From Pseudomonas brassicacearum (GTDB taxonomy: Bacteria; Pseudomonadota; Gammaproteobacteria; Pseudomonadales; Pseudomonadaceae), in assembly GCF_000585995.1 (NCBI RefSeq), contig NZ_CP007410.1, positions 1,639,430-1,703,429 on the forward strand: a stretch of DNA of 64,000 bases, in the 5' to 3' direction. The translations under genes and the position numbers were made by a program. The notes under the pieces were generated by a model. That model did not search any database, was not told the origin of the DNA, and worked only from the letters and a program-made list of their open reading frames with translations. Below are positions 17,533 to 26,817 of this stretch, one piece after another. The number at the start of each line of letters is the position of its first letter. Within the stretch, counting starts at the first letter, position 1.

Positions 17533-18006
17533 TCAGGCCTTGTTCAGCGCCTGAGCCGCCGCCAACACCGCATCCACATGCCCAGGCACCTTCACACCAC
17601 GCCATTCCTGGCGCAGTACGCCGTTCTTGTCGATCAGGAACGTGCTGCGATCAACGCCCAGGTATTCCTTGCCATAAAGCTTTTTCAGCTTGATCACGTC
17701 GAACAGCTGGCAGACGGCTTCGTCCTTGTCGCTGATCAGCTCGAACGGAAACTCCTGCTTGCACTTGAAGTTCTCGTGGGACTTGAGGCTGTCGCGGGAG
17801 ACGCCGAACACTTCGGTATTGGCGGCCTTGAACTGCGCGTACTGGTCACGAAAGCCCTGGCCTTCGGTGGTGCAGCCAGGGGTGCTGTCCTTGGGGTAGA
17901 AGTAAATCACCACCTGCTTGCCTTTGAGGCCAGCGAGGCTGACGGTCTGTCCGCTGGTGGCGGACGCCTGGAAATCGGTAACCGGCTGGTCGACGGCAAC
18001 GGCCAT
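17533..18006 (-). CDS. bcp: thioredoxin-dependent peroxiredoxin Bcp (PrxQ)
   Basis: The 157-residue thiol peroxidase reduces hydrogen peroxide and organic hydroperoxides. The peroxidatic cysteine is C45 in STPGCTTEGQGFRD. The E. coli-type resolving cysteine five residues later is replaced by Q50, but C82 and C99 are present, and C82 is placed like the distant resolving cysteine of some PrxQ proteins. It lies 10 bases downstream of gcvR on the same strand, an order conserved in gammaproteobacteria. Confidence 0.93.
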   Translation of the reverse strand: MAVAVDQPVTDFQASATSGQTVSLAGLKGKQVVIYFYPKDSTPGCTTEGQGFRDQYAQFKAANTEVFGVSRDSLKSHENFKCKQEFPFELISDKDEAVCQLFDVIKLKKLYGKEYLGVDRSTFLIDKNGVLRQEWRGVKVPGHVDAVLAAAQALNKA

Positions 18007-18016
18007 GAACGCTTCC

Positions 18017-18577
18017 TTACATTGGGTTTTGTGGGCGCCACGGTTCGATCAGTGCGTCGAGGTTCATCGCATCGGCGAAGTCCAGGAACTGATCGCGCAG
18101 CCAACTGATCTGGGTGCCGGCCGGCAGGGTTACGGTGAACGTGGCATTGAGCATGGTGCCGCCGGTCTGCGGAGCCTGGTAGGTGTCGCATGTCAGGTTT
18201 TCCAGCTCGACCTGGTGGTCCATGAAAAACTGGCACAGCTCGTTGATGATGTCCGGCCGGTAGGCCGAGCTCACATAGGCCACGTAGGGCAGGGCCTGGG
18301 GACGGTTCTCCAGGGCGGCGCTGCGCACCACGTTGACGGTGAAGGCGTGCTTCTTGGCCAGCAATGACAGGCTGCCTTCCAGGCGAGCCAGGGCGTCCCA
18401 GCTGCCGGAGATTTCGAGCACGAGCGCACTGCATTCGCCATGACGGGTCAGGCGTGAGGTTACGACGGCACAGCGATTTTCATGGCTGGCGCGGCACAGG
18501 ACGTTAGTCAGCTCCATGGGGTTGGCGCCAAGGGCACTGATAACAAGGAATTGTTCGCGGACTGTGGGGGTGGACAT
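18017..18577 (-). CDS. gcvR: glycine cleavage system transcriptional repressor GcvR-like
   Basis: The 186-residue cytoplasmic protein has two ACT domains (about 8-85 and 95-170), the layout of GcvR, which binds GcvA and glycine to control glycine cleavage genes. The first ACT begins VISALGANPMELTNVLCRA. It is upstream of bcp in the same operon and divergent from dapA. The function is transferred from E. coli and could differ in Pseudomonas. Confidence 0.88.
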   Translation of the reverse strand: MSTPTVREQFLVISALGANPMELTNVLCRASHENRCAVVTSRLTRHGECSALVLEISGSWDALARLEGSLSLLAKKHAFTVNVVRSAALENRPQALPYVAYVSSAYRPDIINELCQFFMDHQVELENLTCDTYQAPQTGGTMLNATFTVTLPAGTQISWLRDQFLDFADAMNLDALIEPWRPQNPM

Positions 18578-18893
18578 GCAGCATTCCTAAAGCGATGAGC
18601 GGTCGGCACTTCATGCGGCTCGACACGGCCCCAGGCCCGGATAAACGAACGGTTCAAGCCCTGTGCCTGGGATTGCGCTGCATTCCGGGACGGCGGGAAT
18701 GCACCATGACAAACGCAGGATCGGGGCTTGTGGCGACGAAAACGGAGGCTGGGAACCGGCGAATGAGCTTATCAGTACCGATCAAAGCCTGAAGGGTAGC
18801 GAAAACCATCGCCAAGGGGAATGGTAGTTCGCTTGTACAAGCATCTTGGCGCCAGTACCATTACCGCTCTCTTTTTCCGGCAGGAGCGGTTTC
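18578..18893. promoter_or_regulatory. gcvR / dapA divergent intergenic region
   Basis: These 316 bases hold promoters for the two divergent operons. I see no gene and no strong repeat. AGGAG (18881-18885) is the dapA ribosome site. Confidence 0.5.
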
Positions 18894-19772
18894 ATGATTG
18901 CGGGCAGTATGGTGGCACTGGTCACACCCATGGATGCACAAGGGCGTCTTGACTGGGTCAGCCTCAGCAAACTCGTGGACTTCCACCTTGAAAACGGCAC
19001 CCATGCCATTGTCGCCGTCGGTACCACCGGCGAGTCGGCAACCCTCGATGTCAACGAGCACATCGAAGTCATCCGGGCCGTGGTCAAGCAGGTCAACGGT
19101 CGCATCCCGGTCATCGCCGGTACCGGCGCCAACTCGACCCGCGAAGCCGTCGAGCTGACCCGCAACGCCAAGGAAGCCGGCGCCGACGCCTGCCTGCTGG
19201 TCGTTCCGTACTACAACAAGCCGACCCAGGAAGGCTTGTACCAGCACTTCAAGTTCATCGCTGAAGCGGTCGACATCCCGCAGATCCTCTATAACGTGCC
19301 CGGCCGCACCTCCTGCGACATGCAGGCCGAGACCGTGATTCGCCTTTCCACTGTCCCGAACATCATCGGCATCAAGGAAGCCACCGGCGACCTGAAGCGC
19401 GCCAAGGCCATCCTTGATGGCGTGAGCAAGGACTTCATCCTTCTTTCCGGTGATGATCCGACCGCGGTCGAGCTGATCCTGATGGGCGGCAAGGGCAATA
19501 TTTCCGTCACCGCCAACGTCGCTCCGCGCGAAATGGCCGACCTGTGCGAGGCAGCGCTCAAGGGCGACGCCGATACCGCACGGGCACTTAACGAAAAACT
19601 GATGCCGCTGCACAAAGACCTGTTCCTCGAAGCCAACCCGATCCCGGTGAAGTGGGCTTTGGTCGAAATGGGTCTGATGCACCAAGGCATCCGTCTGCCG
19701 CTCACCTGGCTCAGCGAAGCCTGTCACGAACCGCTGCGGCAGGCCATGCGCCAGTCCGGCGTCCTGGTTTAA
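18894..19772 (+). CDS. dapA: 4-hydroxy-tetrahydrodipicolinate synthase
   Basis: The 292-residue enzyme condenses pyruvate with aspartate semialdehyde in lysine and peptidoglycan-precursor synthesis. Catalytic residues are present: Schiff-base lysine K161 ([10 protein letters not shown]), Y133 ([10 protein letters not shown]) and T44/T45 (GTTGESATL). The ATG at 18894 is chosen from the AGGAG 8 bases upstream and the family N terminus [12 protein letters not shown]; a longer in-frame extension from 18846 is not homologous. dapA-bamC is a conserved gene pair. Confidence 0.97.
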   Translation: MIAGSMVALVTPMDAQGRLDWVSLSKLVDFHLENGTHAIVAVGTTGESATLDVNEHIEVIRAVVKQVNGRIPVIAGTGANSTREAVELTRNAKEAGADACLLVVPYYNKPTQEGLYQHFKFIAEAVDIPQILYNVPGRTSCDMQAETVIRLSTVPNIIGIKEATGDLKRAKAILDGVSKDFILLSGDDPTAVELILMGGKGNISVTANVAPREMADLCEAALKGDADTARALNEKLMPLHKDLFLEANPIPVKWALVEMGLMHQGIRLPLTWLSEACHEPLRQAMRQSGVLV

Positions 19773-19789
19773 TTGAGGAAGTACAACGC

Positions 19790-20905
19790 ATGAAGCGAAT
19801 GGCCGGACTTTCCGCACTTGCCTTGATTATCTCCAGCACCAGTGGCTGCGGATGGATCTGGGGCCCGGAAGGTTACTTCCGCGACCGTGGTAGCGATTAC
19901 CTGGAAGCGCAACAGACTGCACCGATGCAACTGCCGCCTGACGTCAGCGTCGCCAAGCGCCTGGATCCGCTGTTGCCGGTCCCGCGTAACGTGGCCGATG
20001 ACAGCGTCAAGGGCGAATACGTCGTCCCACGTCCACAGCCGCTGTCGGCCATGGCCGATGCCAGCGACTACACCCTGCAAAAGAGTGGCGATTCAAGCTG
20101 GGTCATGGCCCAGCATCCACCGGCCGAAGTCTGGCCCGTGGCAATCCAGTTCTTCCAGGACAACGGTTTCCGCCTGGACGAGCAGCGCCCGCAGACGGGT
20201 GAATTCACCACCACTTGGCAACGTTCCGATGAACTGTCCGCTGCCATGGCCAAGCGCCTGAGCGCCGCCGGCGTCGCTGCCGACAGCGAAAGCCGCGTGC
20301 GGGTGCGTATCGAGCCGGGTGTGCAGCGCAATACCAGTGAAGTCTACGTGGTCAGTGCTGAGCGTCCTGCCGGTAGCACAGCCGACGTAGCGTTCACCAA
20401 CCGTTCGGTCAATACCGGCCTCGACGCTGCGCTGGTAGACGACATGCTCGCCAGCATGAGCCGTACGGCAGAGCAGGGTGGTTCGGTCTCGATGTTGGCC
20501 TCCAAGGAGTTCGATGCGCCGAGCCGCGTCAGCCTGAGCGAAGACGGCAGCGGCAACCCGGTGCTCAACGTCGGTTCGGACCTGGATCGTGCCTGGTCGA
20601 GTGTTGGCCGTGCGCTGGAGCAGGGCGAATGGCGGGTTGAGGACATCAACCGTAGCCTGGGCCTGTACTACATCAACCTCGCCGAAAAGGCCGAGAAGAA
20701 AGACGAGAAGCCTGGCTTCTTCAGTGGCCTGTTCGGCAGCAAGCCGGACAAGGAAGAAGTTGAAGCCCGCGCCGAGCGTTATCAGGTTCGCCTGAGCAAG
20801 GTGGGCGACAACGTCCAGGTGACTGTCGAGAAGAACATCAACACCGTGGCGCCGGCCGATGTGGCGCGCAAAGTGTTGGGCGTGATTCAGGATAACCTGG
20901 GCTGA
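19790..20905 (+). CDS. bamC: outer membrane assembly lipoprotein BamC
   Basis: The 371-residue lipoprotein belongs to the BamC/NlpB family of the beta-barrel assembly machine. The signal peptide MKRMAGLSALALIISSTSGC ends in a lipobox with the lipidated cysteine at 20. An unstructured N-terminal segment rich in conserved PLPV-type residues (RLDPLLPVPRNV) binds BamD in homologues, followed by two helix-grip domains. The start at 19790 is supported by TTGAGGAAG upstream. It lies 17 bases after dapA and 4 bases before the MBL-fold gene. Confidence 0.93.
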   Translation: MKRMAGLSALALIISSTSGCGWIWGPEGYFRDRGSDYLEAQQTAPMQLPPDVSVAKRLDPLLPVPRNVADDSVKGEYVVPRPQPLSAMADASDYTLQKSGDSSWVMAQHPPAEVWPVAIQFFQDNGFRLDEQRPQTGEFTTTWQRSDELSAAMAKRLSAAGVAADSESRVRVRIEPGVQRNTSEVYVVSAERPAGSTADVAFTNRSVNTGLDAALVDDMLASMSRTAEQGGSVSMLASKEFDAPSRVSLSEDGSGNPVLNVGSDLDRAWSSVGRALEQGEWRVEDINRSLGLYYINLAEKAEKKDEKPGFFSGLFGSKPDKEEVEARAERYQVRLSKVGDNVQVTVEKNINTVAPADVARKVLGVIQDNLG

Positions 20906-20909
20906 TCCG

Positions 20910-21668
20910 ATGCGTTTTGCCGTTCTCGGCAGCGGTAGCCAGGGGAACGGCACGCTGATAGCCAGCGCCGACACGTACGTGCTGGTCGATTGTGGTTTCT
21001 CCCTGCGGGAAACCGAGAAGCGCCTGTTGCGCCTGGGTGTGCACCCGGCGCAATTGAGCGCGATACTGGTGACCCACGAACATGCCGACCACGTGCATGG
21101 CGTGGGTTTGCTGTCTCGGCGCTACAATTTGCCGGTCTACCTCAGCCGTGGAACGTTGGATGGCCTGCGCAAGCCCATCGAGCCCGCCGGTTTCGTGGTC
21201 GGGGGTGAGCAATTGCGCGTTGGCGCCCTGGATATCAGTGTGGTCAGCGTGGCGCACGATGCCCGGGAGCCGACGCAGTATGTGTTCAGCGACGGCGAGC
21301 GCCGCTTCGGGTTGCTCACTGACCTGGGTTCGTATTGCAACAAGGTGATGGACAGCTACCGGGACCTCGATGCGTTGATGATCGAGTCCAACCACTGCCG
21401 TGACATGCTGGCGCGCGGGTACTACCCGTACTTTCTCAAGCAGCGGGTAGGCGGGGAGCGCGGACATTTGAACAACCACCAGGCGGCGTTCCTGGTGGCC
21501 GAGTTGGGCTGGCAAGGCCTGCAACACCTGGTCCTGGCCCATCTGAGCAGCAAGAACAACCTGCCGCAGCTGGCCCGGCAATGTTTTGTCGACACCCTCG
21601 GGTGCGACCCGGACTGGCTGCAATTGGCCGATCAAGATTCAGGGCTCGACTGGCGAGATATCGCCTAG
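20910..21668 (+). CDS. MBL-fold metallohydrolase (YycJ/VicX-like)
   Basis: The 252-residue protein has a metallo-beta-lactamase fold with the motif THEHADHVHG (about 55-64), which ligates two metal ions, and further ligands in LTDLGSYCNK and SNHCRDML. Its length and N terminus (MRFAVLGSGSQGNGTLIA) match the YycJ/WalJ subgroup of putative nucleases. The gene sits in the dapA-bamC-purC cluster, as in other pseudomonads. Substrate is unknown. Confidence 0.9.
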   Translation: MRFAVLGSGSQGNGTLIASADTYVLVDCGFSLRETEKRLLRLGVHPAQLSAILVTHEHADHVHGVGLLSRRYNLPVYLSRGTLDGLRKPIEPAGFVVGGEQLRVGALDISVVSVAHDAREPTQYVFSDGERRFGLLTDLGSYCNKVMDSYRDLDALMIESNHCRDMLARGYYPYFLKQRVGGERGHLNNHQAAFLVAELGWQGLQHLVLAHLSSKNNLPQLARQCFVDTLGCDPDWLQLADQDSGLDWRDIA

Positions 21669-21695
21669 CCCACTACTTAGCAAGCGGAGCCCATC

Positions 21696-22409
21696 ATGGA
21701 AAAACGTGAAGAACTCTACCGCGGCAAAGCCAAATCGGTTTACAAGACCGACGACGCTGACCGCTTGATCCTGCTGTTTCGCAACGACACCTCGGCGTTC
21801 GACGGCAAGCGCATCGAACAGCTGGACCGCAAGGGCATGGTGAACAACAAGTTCAACGCCTTCATCATGCAGAAACTCGAAGCCGCCGGCGTGCCGACCC
21901 AGTTCGACAAGCTGCTGGGCGACAACGAATGCCTGGTCAAGAAGCTGGACATGATCCCGGTCGAATGCGTCGTGCGTAACTACGCCGCCGGCAGCCTGGT
22001 CAAGCGCCTGGGTGTGGAAGAGGGCATGAAGCTCAACCCCTACACCTTCGAGCTGTTCCTGAAGGACGACGCCAAGGGCGACCCGTTCATCAACGAATCC
22101 CACGTCGTGGCATTCGGTTGGGGCACCGCCGAGCAACTGGCCCGCATGAAGGAGTTGTCCCTCAAGGTCAACGAAGTGCTGACCAAGCTGTTCGACGACG
22201 CCGGCCTGCTGCTGGTGGACTTCAAGCTTGAGTTCGGTGTGTTCAGCGACGGCTCCATCGTCCTGGGTGACGAATTCAGCCCGGACGGCTGCCGTCTGTG
22301 GGACAAGGACACCAAGAAGAAGATGGACAAAGACCGCTTCCGCCAAGGCCTCGGTGATGTCATCGAAGCCTATGAAGAAGTCGCCCAGCGTCTGGGTGTA
22401 CCGCTGTAA
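21696..22409 (+). CDS. purC: phosphoribosylaminoimidazole-succinocarboxamide synthase
   Basis: The 237-residue ATP-dependent ligase joins CAIR with aspartate to form SAICAR in purine synthesis. Family signatures are visible: [14 protein letters not shown] at the N terminus, [15 protein letters not shown] (about 88-102) and [11 protein letters not shown] (about 172-182). Length equals the short bacterial PurC (about 237). A ribosome site (AAGCGGAG) precedes the ATG. It ends the cluster upstream of tRNA-Ser. Confidence 0.97.
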   Translation: MEKREELYRGKAKSVYKTDDADRLILLFRNDTSAFDGKRIEQLDRKGMVNNKFNAFIMQKLEAAGVPTQFDKLLGDNECLVKKLDMIPVECVVRNYAAGSLVKRLGVEEGMKLNPYTFELFLKDDAKGDPFINESHVVAFGWGTAEQLARMKELSLKVNEVLTKLFDDAGLLLVDFKLEFGVFSDGSIVLGDEFSPDGCRLWDKDTKKKMDKDRFRQGLGDVIEAYEEVAQRLGVPL

Positions 22410-22492
22410 TCGACGCAAGCATCTGATAGCACGGAAAAAATTTCGTCCGGGGGTTCGCTTCCGGCAAATGTGCTGGTATGATGCGCGCCACT

Positions 22493-22582
22493 GGAGAGAT
22501 GCCGGAGTGGCCGAACGGGACGGATTCGAAATCCGTTGTACTGGCGACAGTACCTAGGGTTCAAATCCCTATCTCTCCGCCA
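22493..22582 (+). tRNA. tRNA-Ser(CGA)
   Basis: The 90-base gene folds as a class II tRNA. The acceptor stem is GGAGAGA with TCTCTCC, and the anticodon stem ACGGA/TCCGT encloses the loop TTCGAAA with anticodon CGA at 22527-22529. A long variable arm follows, then the T arm GGGTTCAAATCCC. The CCA end is encoded. It reads the serine codon UCG. Confidence 0.97.
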
Positions 22583-22598
22583 TTATTGAATACGACTA

Positions 22599-22635
22599 AG
22601 CCCCTGAAATGGTTGAACATTTCAGGGGCTTTTTC
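22599..22635 (+). terminator. intrinsic terminator after tRNA-Ser
   Basis: AGCCCCTGAAATG and CATTTCAGGGGCT form a perfect 13-bp stem around the loop GTTGAA, followed by TTTTCG, 16 bases after the tRNA. Confidence 0.93.
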
Positions 22636-22639
22636 GTTT

Positions 22640-22756
22640 CTGGCAGTGAGAGGCTGCTCGATGAAGACTAGCTGGCGATGTACTGGTCAGCATCGAGTCA
22701 CAGGTCAATGGCGGCATCGGCCCGCACCGCACCCTCTCGACACTGATCATCAAGAC
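22640..22756. other. AT-richer non-coding stretch after tRNA-Ser
   Basis: This begins the gene-poor interval between the tRNA terminator and the chemoreceptor. No full-length gene is visible. One frame reads as a short plausible peptide (GDVLVSIESQVNGGIGP) before a stop, which could be a decayed coding remnant, but I do not recognise it. Confidence 0.35.
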
Positions 22757-22942
22757 CTACTTCGTAATAGGAAGCTTGTTAGTGGTTACAAATTGATCGA
22801 ACGCTTTCTGACTATCACGTGCGGCTTGCCGAACATCATGAAATGTCAGTTCATTGTGAACGAGCTTTTTGTGCGGTTTGTCGACTTTTTTTGTGATGGA
22901 CATCGGGGCCGCCATCGCGTTTGTATCCAGCTTCGGTGCCAT
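22757..22942 (-). CDS. hypothetical small protein
   Basis: A 61-residue ORF with a lysine-rich centre (SITKKVDKPHKKLVHNE) and a C-terminal helix-like segment (VRQAARDSQKAFDQFVTTN). I do not recognise the family. No strong ribosome site is seen, and an internal ATG at residue 14 is an alternative start. Composition differs from the GC-biased shadow ORFs elsewhere, which favours a real or recently active gene, but the call is weak. Confidence 0.4.
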   Translation of the reverse strand: MAPKLDTNAMAAPMSITKKVDKPHKKLVHNELTFHDVRQAARDSQKAFDQFVTTNKLPITK

Positions 22943-22995
22943 AAACTCGACGCCTATCTATGAGGAAATGGGCCTAGTTAGAGGCCCTTGTAATG

Positions 22996-23262
22996 CTAGG
23001 CAGGCTCGGCATCCAATCGTCTGGCCAAGACATCGAGTAAGTCGCAGCCACCCCTTAAAGGAATGCAGCACAGTTGTGCGAAATCCTGAAGGACCACTGA
23101 GTCGGTGGGTATCTCTCCGCGCATCGCGAGATTTTCTAAAAACTGGGTAACAGCACGAATTCTATAGCCTGCTGTATCAAGCAGGATGTGCAGCGGGGCG
23201 GTGGTATCGACGAAGAGAGGTTGATCGTCGGCATTACTGGTAAGAGCCATATATTTATTCAT
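22996..23262 (-). CDS. hypothetical protein, resembling small Pseudomonas DUF3077/DUF6124-type proteins
   Basis: The 88-residue reading (MNKYMALTSNADDQPLFVD onward) has an extended N terminus then helix-rich segments (LHILLDTAGYRIRAVTQFLENLA and VLQDFAQLCCIPLRGGCDLLDVLARRL). The layout recalls the abundant small helical DUF3077/DUF6124 proteins of Pseudomonas, but this is a loose resemblance. The frame is open to 23397, so the start is uncertain: a TTG there or ATG codons at 23319, 23262 and 23250 are possible. It lies in the AT-richer stretch after the tRNA. Confidence 0.5.
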   Translation of the reverse strand: MNKYMALTSNADDQPLFVDTTAPLHILLDTAGYRIRAVTQFLENLAMRGEIPTDSVVLQDFAQLCCIPLRGGCDLLDVLARRLDAEPA

Positions 23263-23397
23263 TTCAATTATGTCCAGTTGATTGAGGTGTTCCTCAAATT
23301 TGCGGAAACTTCTGAACATTTGTTTTCGAGTCGCCAAACCCGCGTCGCCCTTATGAACGACGCCTGAACTATAGGGCTCTCCTCTGGATGTCAGCAA

Positions 23398-23651
23398 CGG
23401 GCTGATGCGTAGGAGGATTCTTTGAATTATGTAGGTGAGTAATGTCGGAAATTACTCCTAAGCAGCGAGTCGCTTTCCCTTAGCGTTTTTAACCCGTTAT
23501 CTGCTTCCAGCAAGGGCTTTCTCCACCTCAGAAAGCCGCTCAAATGAGCCTCCTCACAAGCTCATTTCATTGTGACAACCAGACTAATGGTCTATAGCTC
23601 AAGACATGCTTGCCGATAGGTAAGGCAATCCAATCTAAGGAGTGACCCCCC
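23398..23651. other. non-coding stretch before the chemoreceptor gene
   Basis: About 250 bases without a gene. They presumably hold the promoter of the chemoreceptor gene, whose ribosome site AAGGAG is at 23638-23643. An imperfect inverted pair (GAGCCTCCTCACAAGCTC region, 23546-23564) is the only structure I see. Confidence 0.4.
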
Positions 23652-25286
23652 ATGCTGCGGTTTTTTGCCGATCTTGGCTTCCGCTGGAAAATCACCCTTC
23701 CAATCGCTTTCCTCGCCGTGTTGCTGGTGCTGATGGGGTGGTCGGGCATGCGTGGTATTGATCAGGTGACGCAGTCCAGCACACAGCTGACCAAGCGTTA
23801 TTTGCCAGCCATCAGTCTGCTGCTCAATGCCGATCGCGATCTTTACCAGGCTTTCGTTGCCGAGCGCAGTTTGCTCGGTGGCAATGCGGGTGGCCATGTG
23901 GAGGCACTGCGTGGCAGTCATCGGGACAACCTGAAGCAAGCTTATGATCGCGTGCAGAAATACGCCGCGATGCAACCGAGTGCCGAGGCGCTGGCGCTGG
24001 TCAGTCAGTTCAATGATCGCTTTGCACAGTGGTCGCAGGTTTCACGGCAGGTCGTCGAGTTGGCCGGGAGCGATCCGCAACGGGCGAGCACCCTGAGTTT
24101 TGGTGACGGTGAAAGTAAGTTCGATACCATGCGCGATGCCATCGACAAGCTGGGTGAGTTGGAAGATGAGGCGTCGCTTCGCGAGGGGCAGGCGGCGATC
24201 GACCATGGTCAGGCAGTGGGGATACAGCAAGGCGGCATTCTGTTGATTGGTCTGCTCGGTTGCGTCCTGCTGATCGTTGCCCTGCCAATGGTCGTGCTGC
24301 GCCCGATGCGTCGGCTGCTGCACCGTGTCGAGCAAATTGCCGAGGGCGGCGGCGATCTGAAAGGGCGCCTCGAGGTGCGTTCGGCTGACGAGCTGGGCCA
24401 GCTTGGCAATGCCTTCAACCGCTTTCTCGACAAGTTGCAGCCGTTGATTGCCGAAGTGGGCCGGGTGACCGGGGAAGTCGATGCTGCGGCACGGAGCATG
24501 GCCAACATGGCCGCGACCAACGATAAACTGATCAGCAGCGAGCATGCTGCGCTCGATCAGGTCAGTACCGCTGCGACCCAGATGAGTGCCGCCGTGCATG
24601 AAGTGGCGAGTAGCGCACAGAACGCCTCGGACGCCGCGCAGCAAGCCACCAGCCAGTCCCGTGATGGTGCTGAGGTGGTCAGCAGTACCATCGAATCGAT
24701 CCGTCAACTCGCCCATGAAGTGGAAAGCGCTTCGGGGACCATTGAGGCGTTGGCCCAGGAAACCTCCAGCATTGGCGCCGTGCTCGAGGTGATTCGTGGC
24801 ATTGCCGAACAAACCAACCTGCTTGCGCTGAACGCCGCCATTGAGGCCGCGAGGGCGGGCGAGCAAGGCCGCGGTTTTGCCGTCGTGGCTGATGAAGTCA
24901 GGGCCCTGGCGGCACGTACCCAGGATTCGACCAAGGACATCCAGGTTCGCATCGAGCGCCTGCAAGCCGGTGTCGCCAAGGCAGTGCAAGCCATGCACAT
25001 CGGCAGTACCAAGGCCCGCGACAGCGTCGAGCGCGCCGCGGGTGTCGATCAGGTGCTCAGTGGTACCGGAGGGTCCATACAACGGATCAACGATATGGCT
25101 GCGCAGATCGCCAGCGCCTGTGAAGAGCAGAGCAGTGTCACCGAGGAAATCGCCCGCAATATCTCCGATATCCGAGACTTGTCCAACGAAGCAGCGGAAA
25201 ACTCTGCGCAGAGCATGCATGCCAGCCAGCAGCTTTCCAATTTGTCGAGGGACCTGAAGGAGCTGACCGGTCGCTTCCGCGCCTGA
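23652..25286 (+). CDS. methyl-accepting chemotaxis protein
   Basis: The 544-residue receptor has TM1 (about 13-32), a periplasmic ligand-binding region of about 160 residues predicted as a four-helix bundle (4HB/TarH-like), TM2 (about 195-217), a HAMP domain (about 217-270; [20 protein letters not shown]) and a long cytoplasmic signalling hairpin. The highly conserved tip reads [32 protein letters not shown] (in parts near 380-412). No C-terminal CheR-binding pentapeptide is present. The ligand is unknown. Confidence 0.95.
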   Translation: MLRFFADLGFRWKITLPIAFLAVLLVLMGWSGMRGIDQVTQSSTQLTKRYLPAISLLLNADRDLYQAFVAERSLLGGNAGGHVEALRGSHRDNLKQAYDRVQKYAAMQPSAEALALVSQFNDRFAQWSQVSRQVVELAGSDPQRASTLSFGDGESKFDTMRDAIDKLGELEDEASLREGQAAIDHGQAVGIQQGGILLIGLLGCVLLIVALPMVVLRPMRRLLHRVEQIAEGGGDLKGRLEVRSADELGQLGNAFNRFLDKLQPLIAEVGRVTGEVDAAARSMANMAATNDKLISSEHAALDQVSTAATQMSAAVHEVASSAQNASDAAQQATSQSRDGAEVVSSTIESIRQLAHEVESASGTIEALAQETSSIGAVLEVIRGIAEQTNLLALNAAIEAARAGEQGRGFAVVADEVRALAARTQDSTKDIQVRIERLQAGVAKAVQAMHIGSTKARDSVERAAGVDQVLSGTGGSIQRINDMAAQIASACEEQSSVTEEIARNISDIRDLSNEAAENSAQSMHASQQLSNLSRDLKELTGRFRA

Positions 25287-25356
25287 GCCAGGCCCGAACG
25301 TGAGCGCCTCCGAACCCTTGGCGGCGACACCTCGCCAACGACGCCTCCTGGGAGAT

Positions 25357-25390
25357 CACCAGGAAGCTGAATACGATTGAGTTCCTGGTG
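25357..25390. other. inverted repeat between convergent genes
   Basis: CACCAGGAA (25357-25365) and TTCCTGGTG (25382-25390) form a perfect 9-bp stem with a 16-base loop. It lies between the convergent chemoreceptor and cupin genes. No U-tract follows, so terminator function is only possible. Confidence 0.4.
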
Positions 25391-25424
25391 TAATCAACTG
25401 CACCAGGGCGAGTGAGGTGTAACC

Positions 25425-25796
25425 TCAGATCCAGACATCGTTGACGGCCGTTCGCTCATTGGTTTCATCGCCCGTATTGATGACGCCACGAGGCTCGATC
25501 AACAGCAGCTTCACTTCCCGGGCGGCGAAGGGCTTGTGCTCGATGCCTTTTTTGACGACGTACATCTCGCCGGGACCGATCGTCACCGCGCCGTCGCGAA
25601 AGTCGATCCGCAGTTCACCTTCGAGCACGATAAACGTTTCATCGGTGTCGGCATGGCTGTGCCAGACGAAGTCACCTTCGAGGCGGGCGATCTTGAATTG
25701 GTAGTCGTTCATTTCGGCCACGACTTTCGGTGTCCATTGCTCCTGGAACAATGCGTACTTTTGAGCGAAGTTGATGGGCGAGTATTGAGTGGTCAT
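25425..25796 (-). CDS. cupin domain-containing protein
   Basis: The 123-residue protein is a single-domain cupin. Motif 1 (VWHSHADTDETFIVLEGELRI, in parts near 44-64) supplies two His and one Glu metal ligand. Motif 2 (GPGEMYVVKKGIEHKP) near 75-90 supplies the last His. Such small cupins may be isomerases, dioxygenases or binding proteins, and nothing fixes the reaction here. The AraC regulator gene lies 95 bases upstream on the same strand and may control it. Confidence 0.85.
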   Translation of the reverse strand: MTTQYSPINFAQKYALFQEQWTPKVVAEMNDYQFKIARLEGDFVWHSHADTDETFIVLEGELRIDFRDGAVTIGPGEMYVVKKGIEHKPFAAREVKLLLIEPRGVINTGDETNERTAVNDVWI

Positions 25797-25891
25797 TGGG
25801 GATGCTCGTGGTGTGAGGGAATAAGCGCCACCTTACTGTCCTGGTCGGAGGCGGTATTGCATGATCGTGCAGCTTTTTGCGGCGCCTGGTT

Positions 25892-26704
25892 TCAGCTTCG
25901 ACGGAGCATCTTCAGCCAGCGTGCCGGTGAGATGCCGAACGCCTGGGTATGCAGCCGGGTCATGTGGCTCTGATCGAAAAAGCCACTGGCCAGTGCGGCA
26001 TCGCTCAACGGCGCGCCGTGGAATATCAAGCGACGGGCTTCATTCAATCGACGCTGGGTGATATAGCGATAGGGACTGGTGCCGTACAGCGCACGGAAGT
26101 CCCGGGACAGGCTCCATCGGTCCCGACCGCTTGCCTGGACCAAATCATCCAGGGTAATGGCCTGCTCAAGGGCATCATGGATGAACAGTCGGGCACGTTC
26201 CGCCGCGGGGTAATCAAGCAATCGCCTCCCGCGGCGGTTACCCGCAGCGATATCGAGGGCCTGGGCCACGTCGTAGATGGCGTCCTCTTCCTCCAGCGGG
26301 TCGAGGTGATGATCCATGCTGCTCAATAACCTGCGGGTGGCGATATTGAGGCGAGGGTCGCTCGATAAGCCGCCTTCGATGAAGGGCAACGGTTTGCCGC
26401 CCAGCACCTGCTGGATCAACGACGGCTCAATGTAGAACATCCGGTAACGAAAGCCATCGCTTGTCCCCGCCTCACCGTCGTGAACCTCATCCGGGTGCAG
26501 GACGATGGTTCCACCGGGCAGGCTATGACGTTTGCTGTGCCGGTAATTGAAACTCTGGACACCGGAAAGCGTAATCCCGATGGCGTAGGTGTCATGCCGG
26601 TGTGTGGTGTAGCCATGACCACTGAAATAGGCTTCGATGCGTTCCAGTTTCCTTGATTCAGGTGCCCGCACCAGCCAGTCGTGATTGTGAGTGGATCGAA
26701 TCAT
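25892..26704 (-). CDS. AraC-family transcriptional regulator
   Basis: The 270-residue regulator has an N-terminal cupin-like effector domain (about 20-110; SGHGYTTHRHDTYAIGITLSGVQSF in parts) and two C-terminal helix-turn-helix motifs (about 170-268; ITLDDLVQASGRDRWSLSRDFRALYG and PLSDAALASGFFDQSHMTRLHTQAFGISP in parts). The target is unknown; the downstream cupin gene on the same strand is the nearest candidate. Confidence 0.92.
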   Translation of the reverse strand: MIRSTHNHDWLVRAPESRKLERIEAYFSGHGYTTHRHDTYAIGITLSGVQSFNYRHSKRHSLPGGTIVLHPDEVHDGEAGTSDGFRYRMFYIEPSLIQQVLGGKPLPFIEGGLSSDPRLNIATRRLLSSMDHHLDPLEEEDAIYDVAQALDIAAGNRRGRRLLDYPAAERARLFIHDALEQAITLDDLVQASGRDRWSLSRDFRALYGTSPYRYITQRRLNEARRLIFHGAPLSDAALASGFFDQSHMTRLHTQAFGISPARWLKMLRRS

Positions 26705-26817
26705 TGGGACTGGCCTCTCGTTCTACTGGTACACGATAGCTGTCTGGCGGGCCCAGGTTGAGGCCACAGAAAGCTGCCCACCCGGAGCAGCTCATGGTCG
26801 ATACAGCGCCGCGCTGT

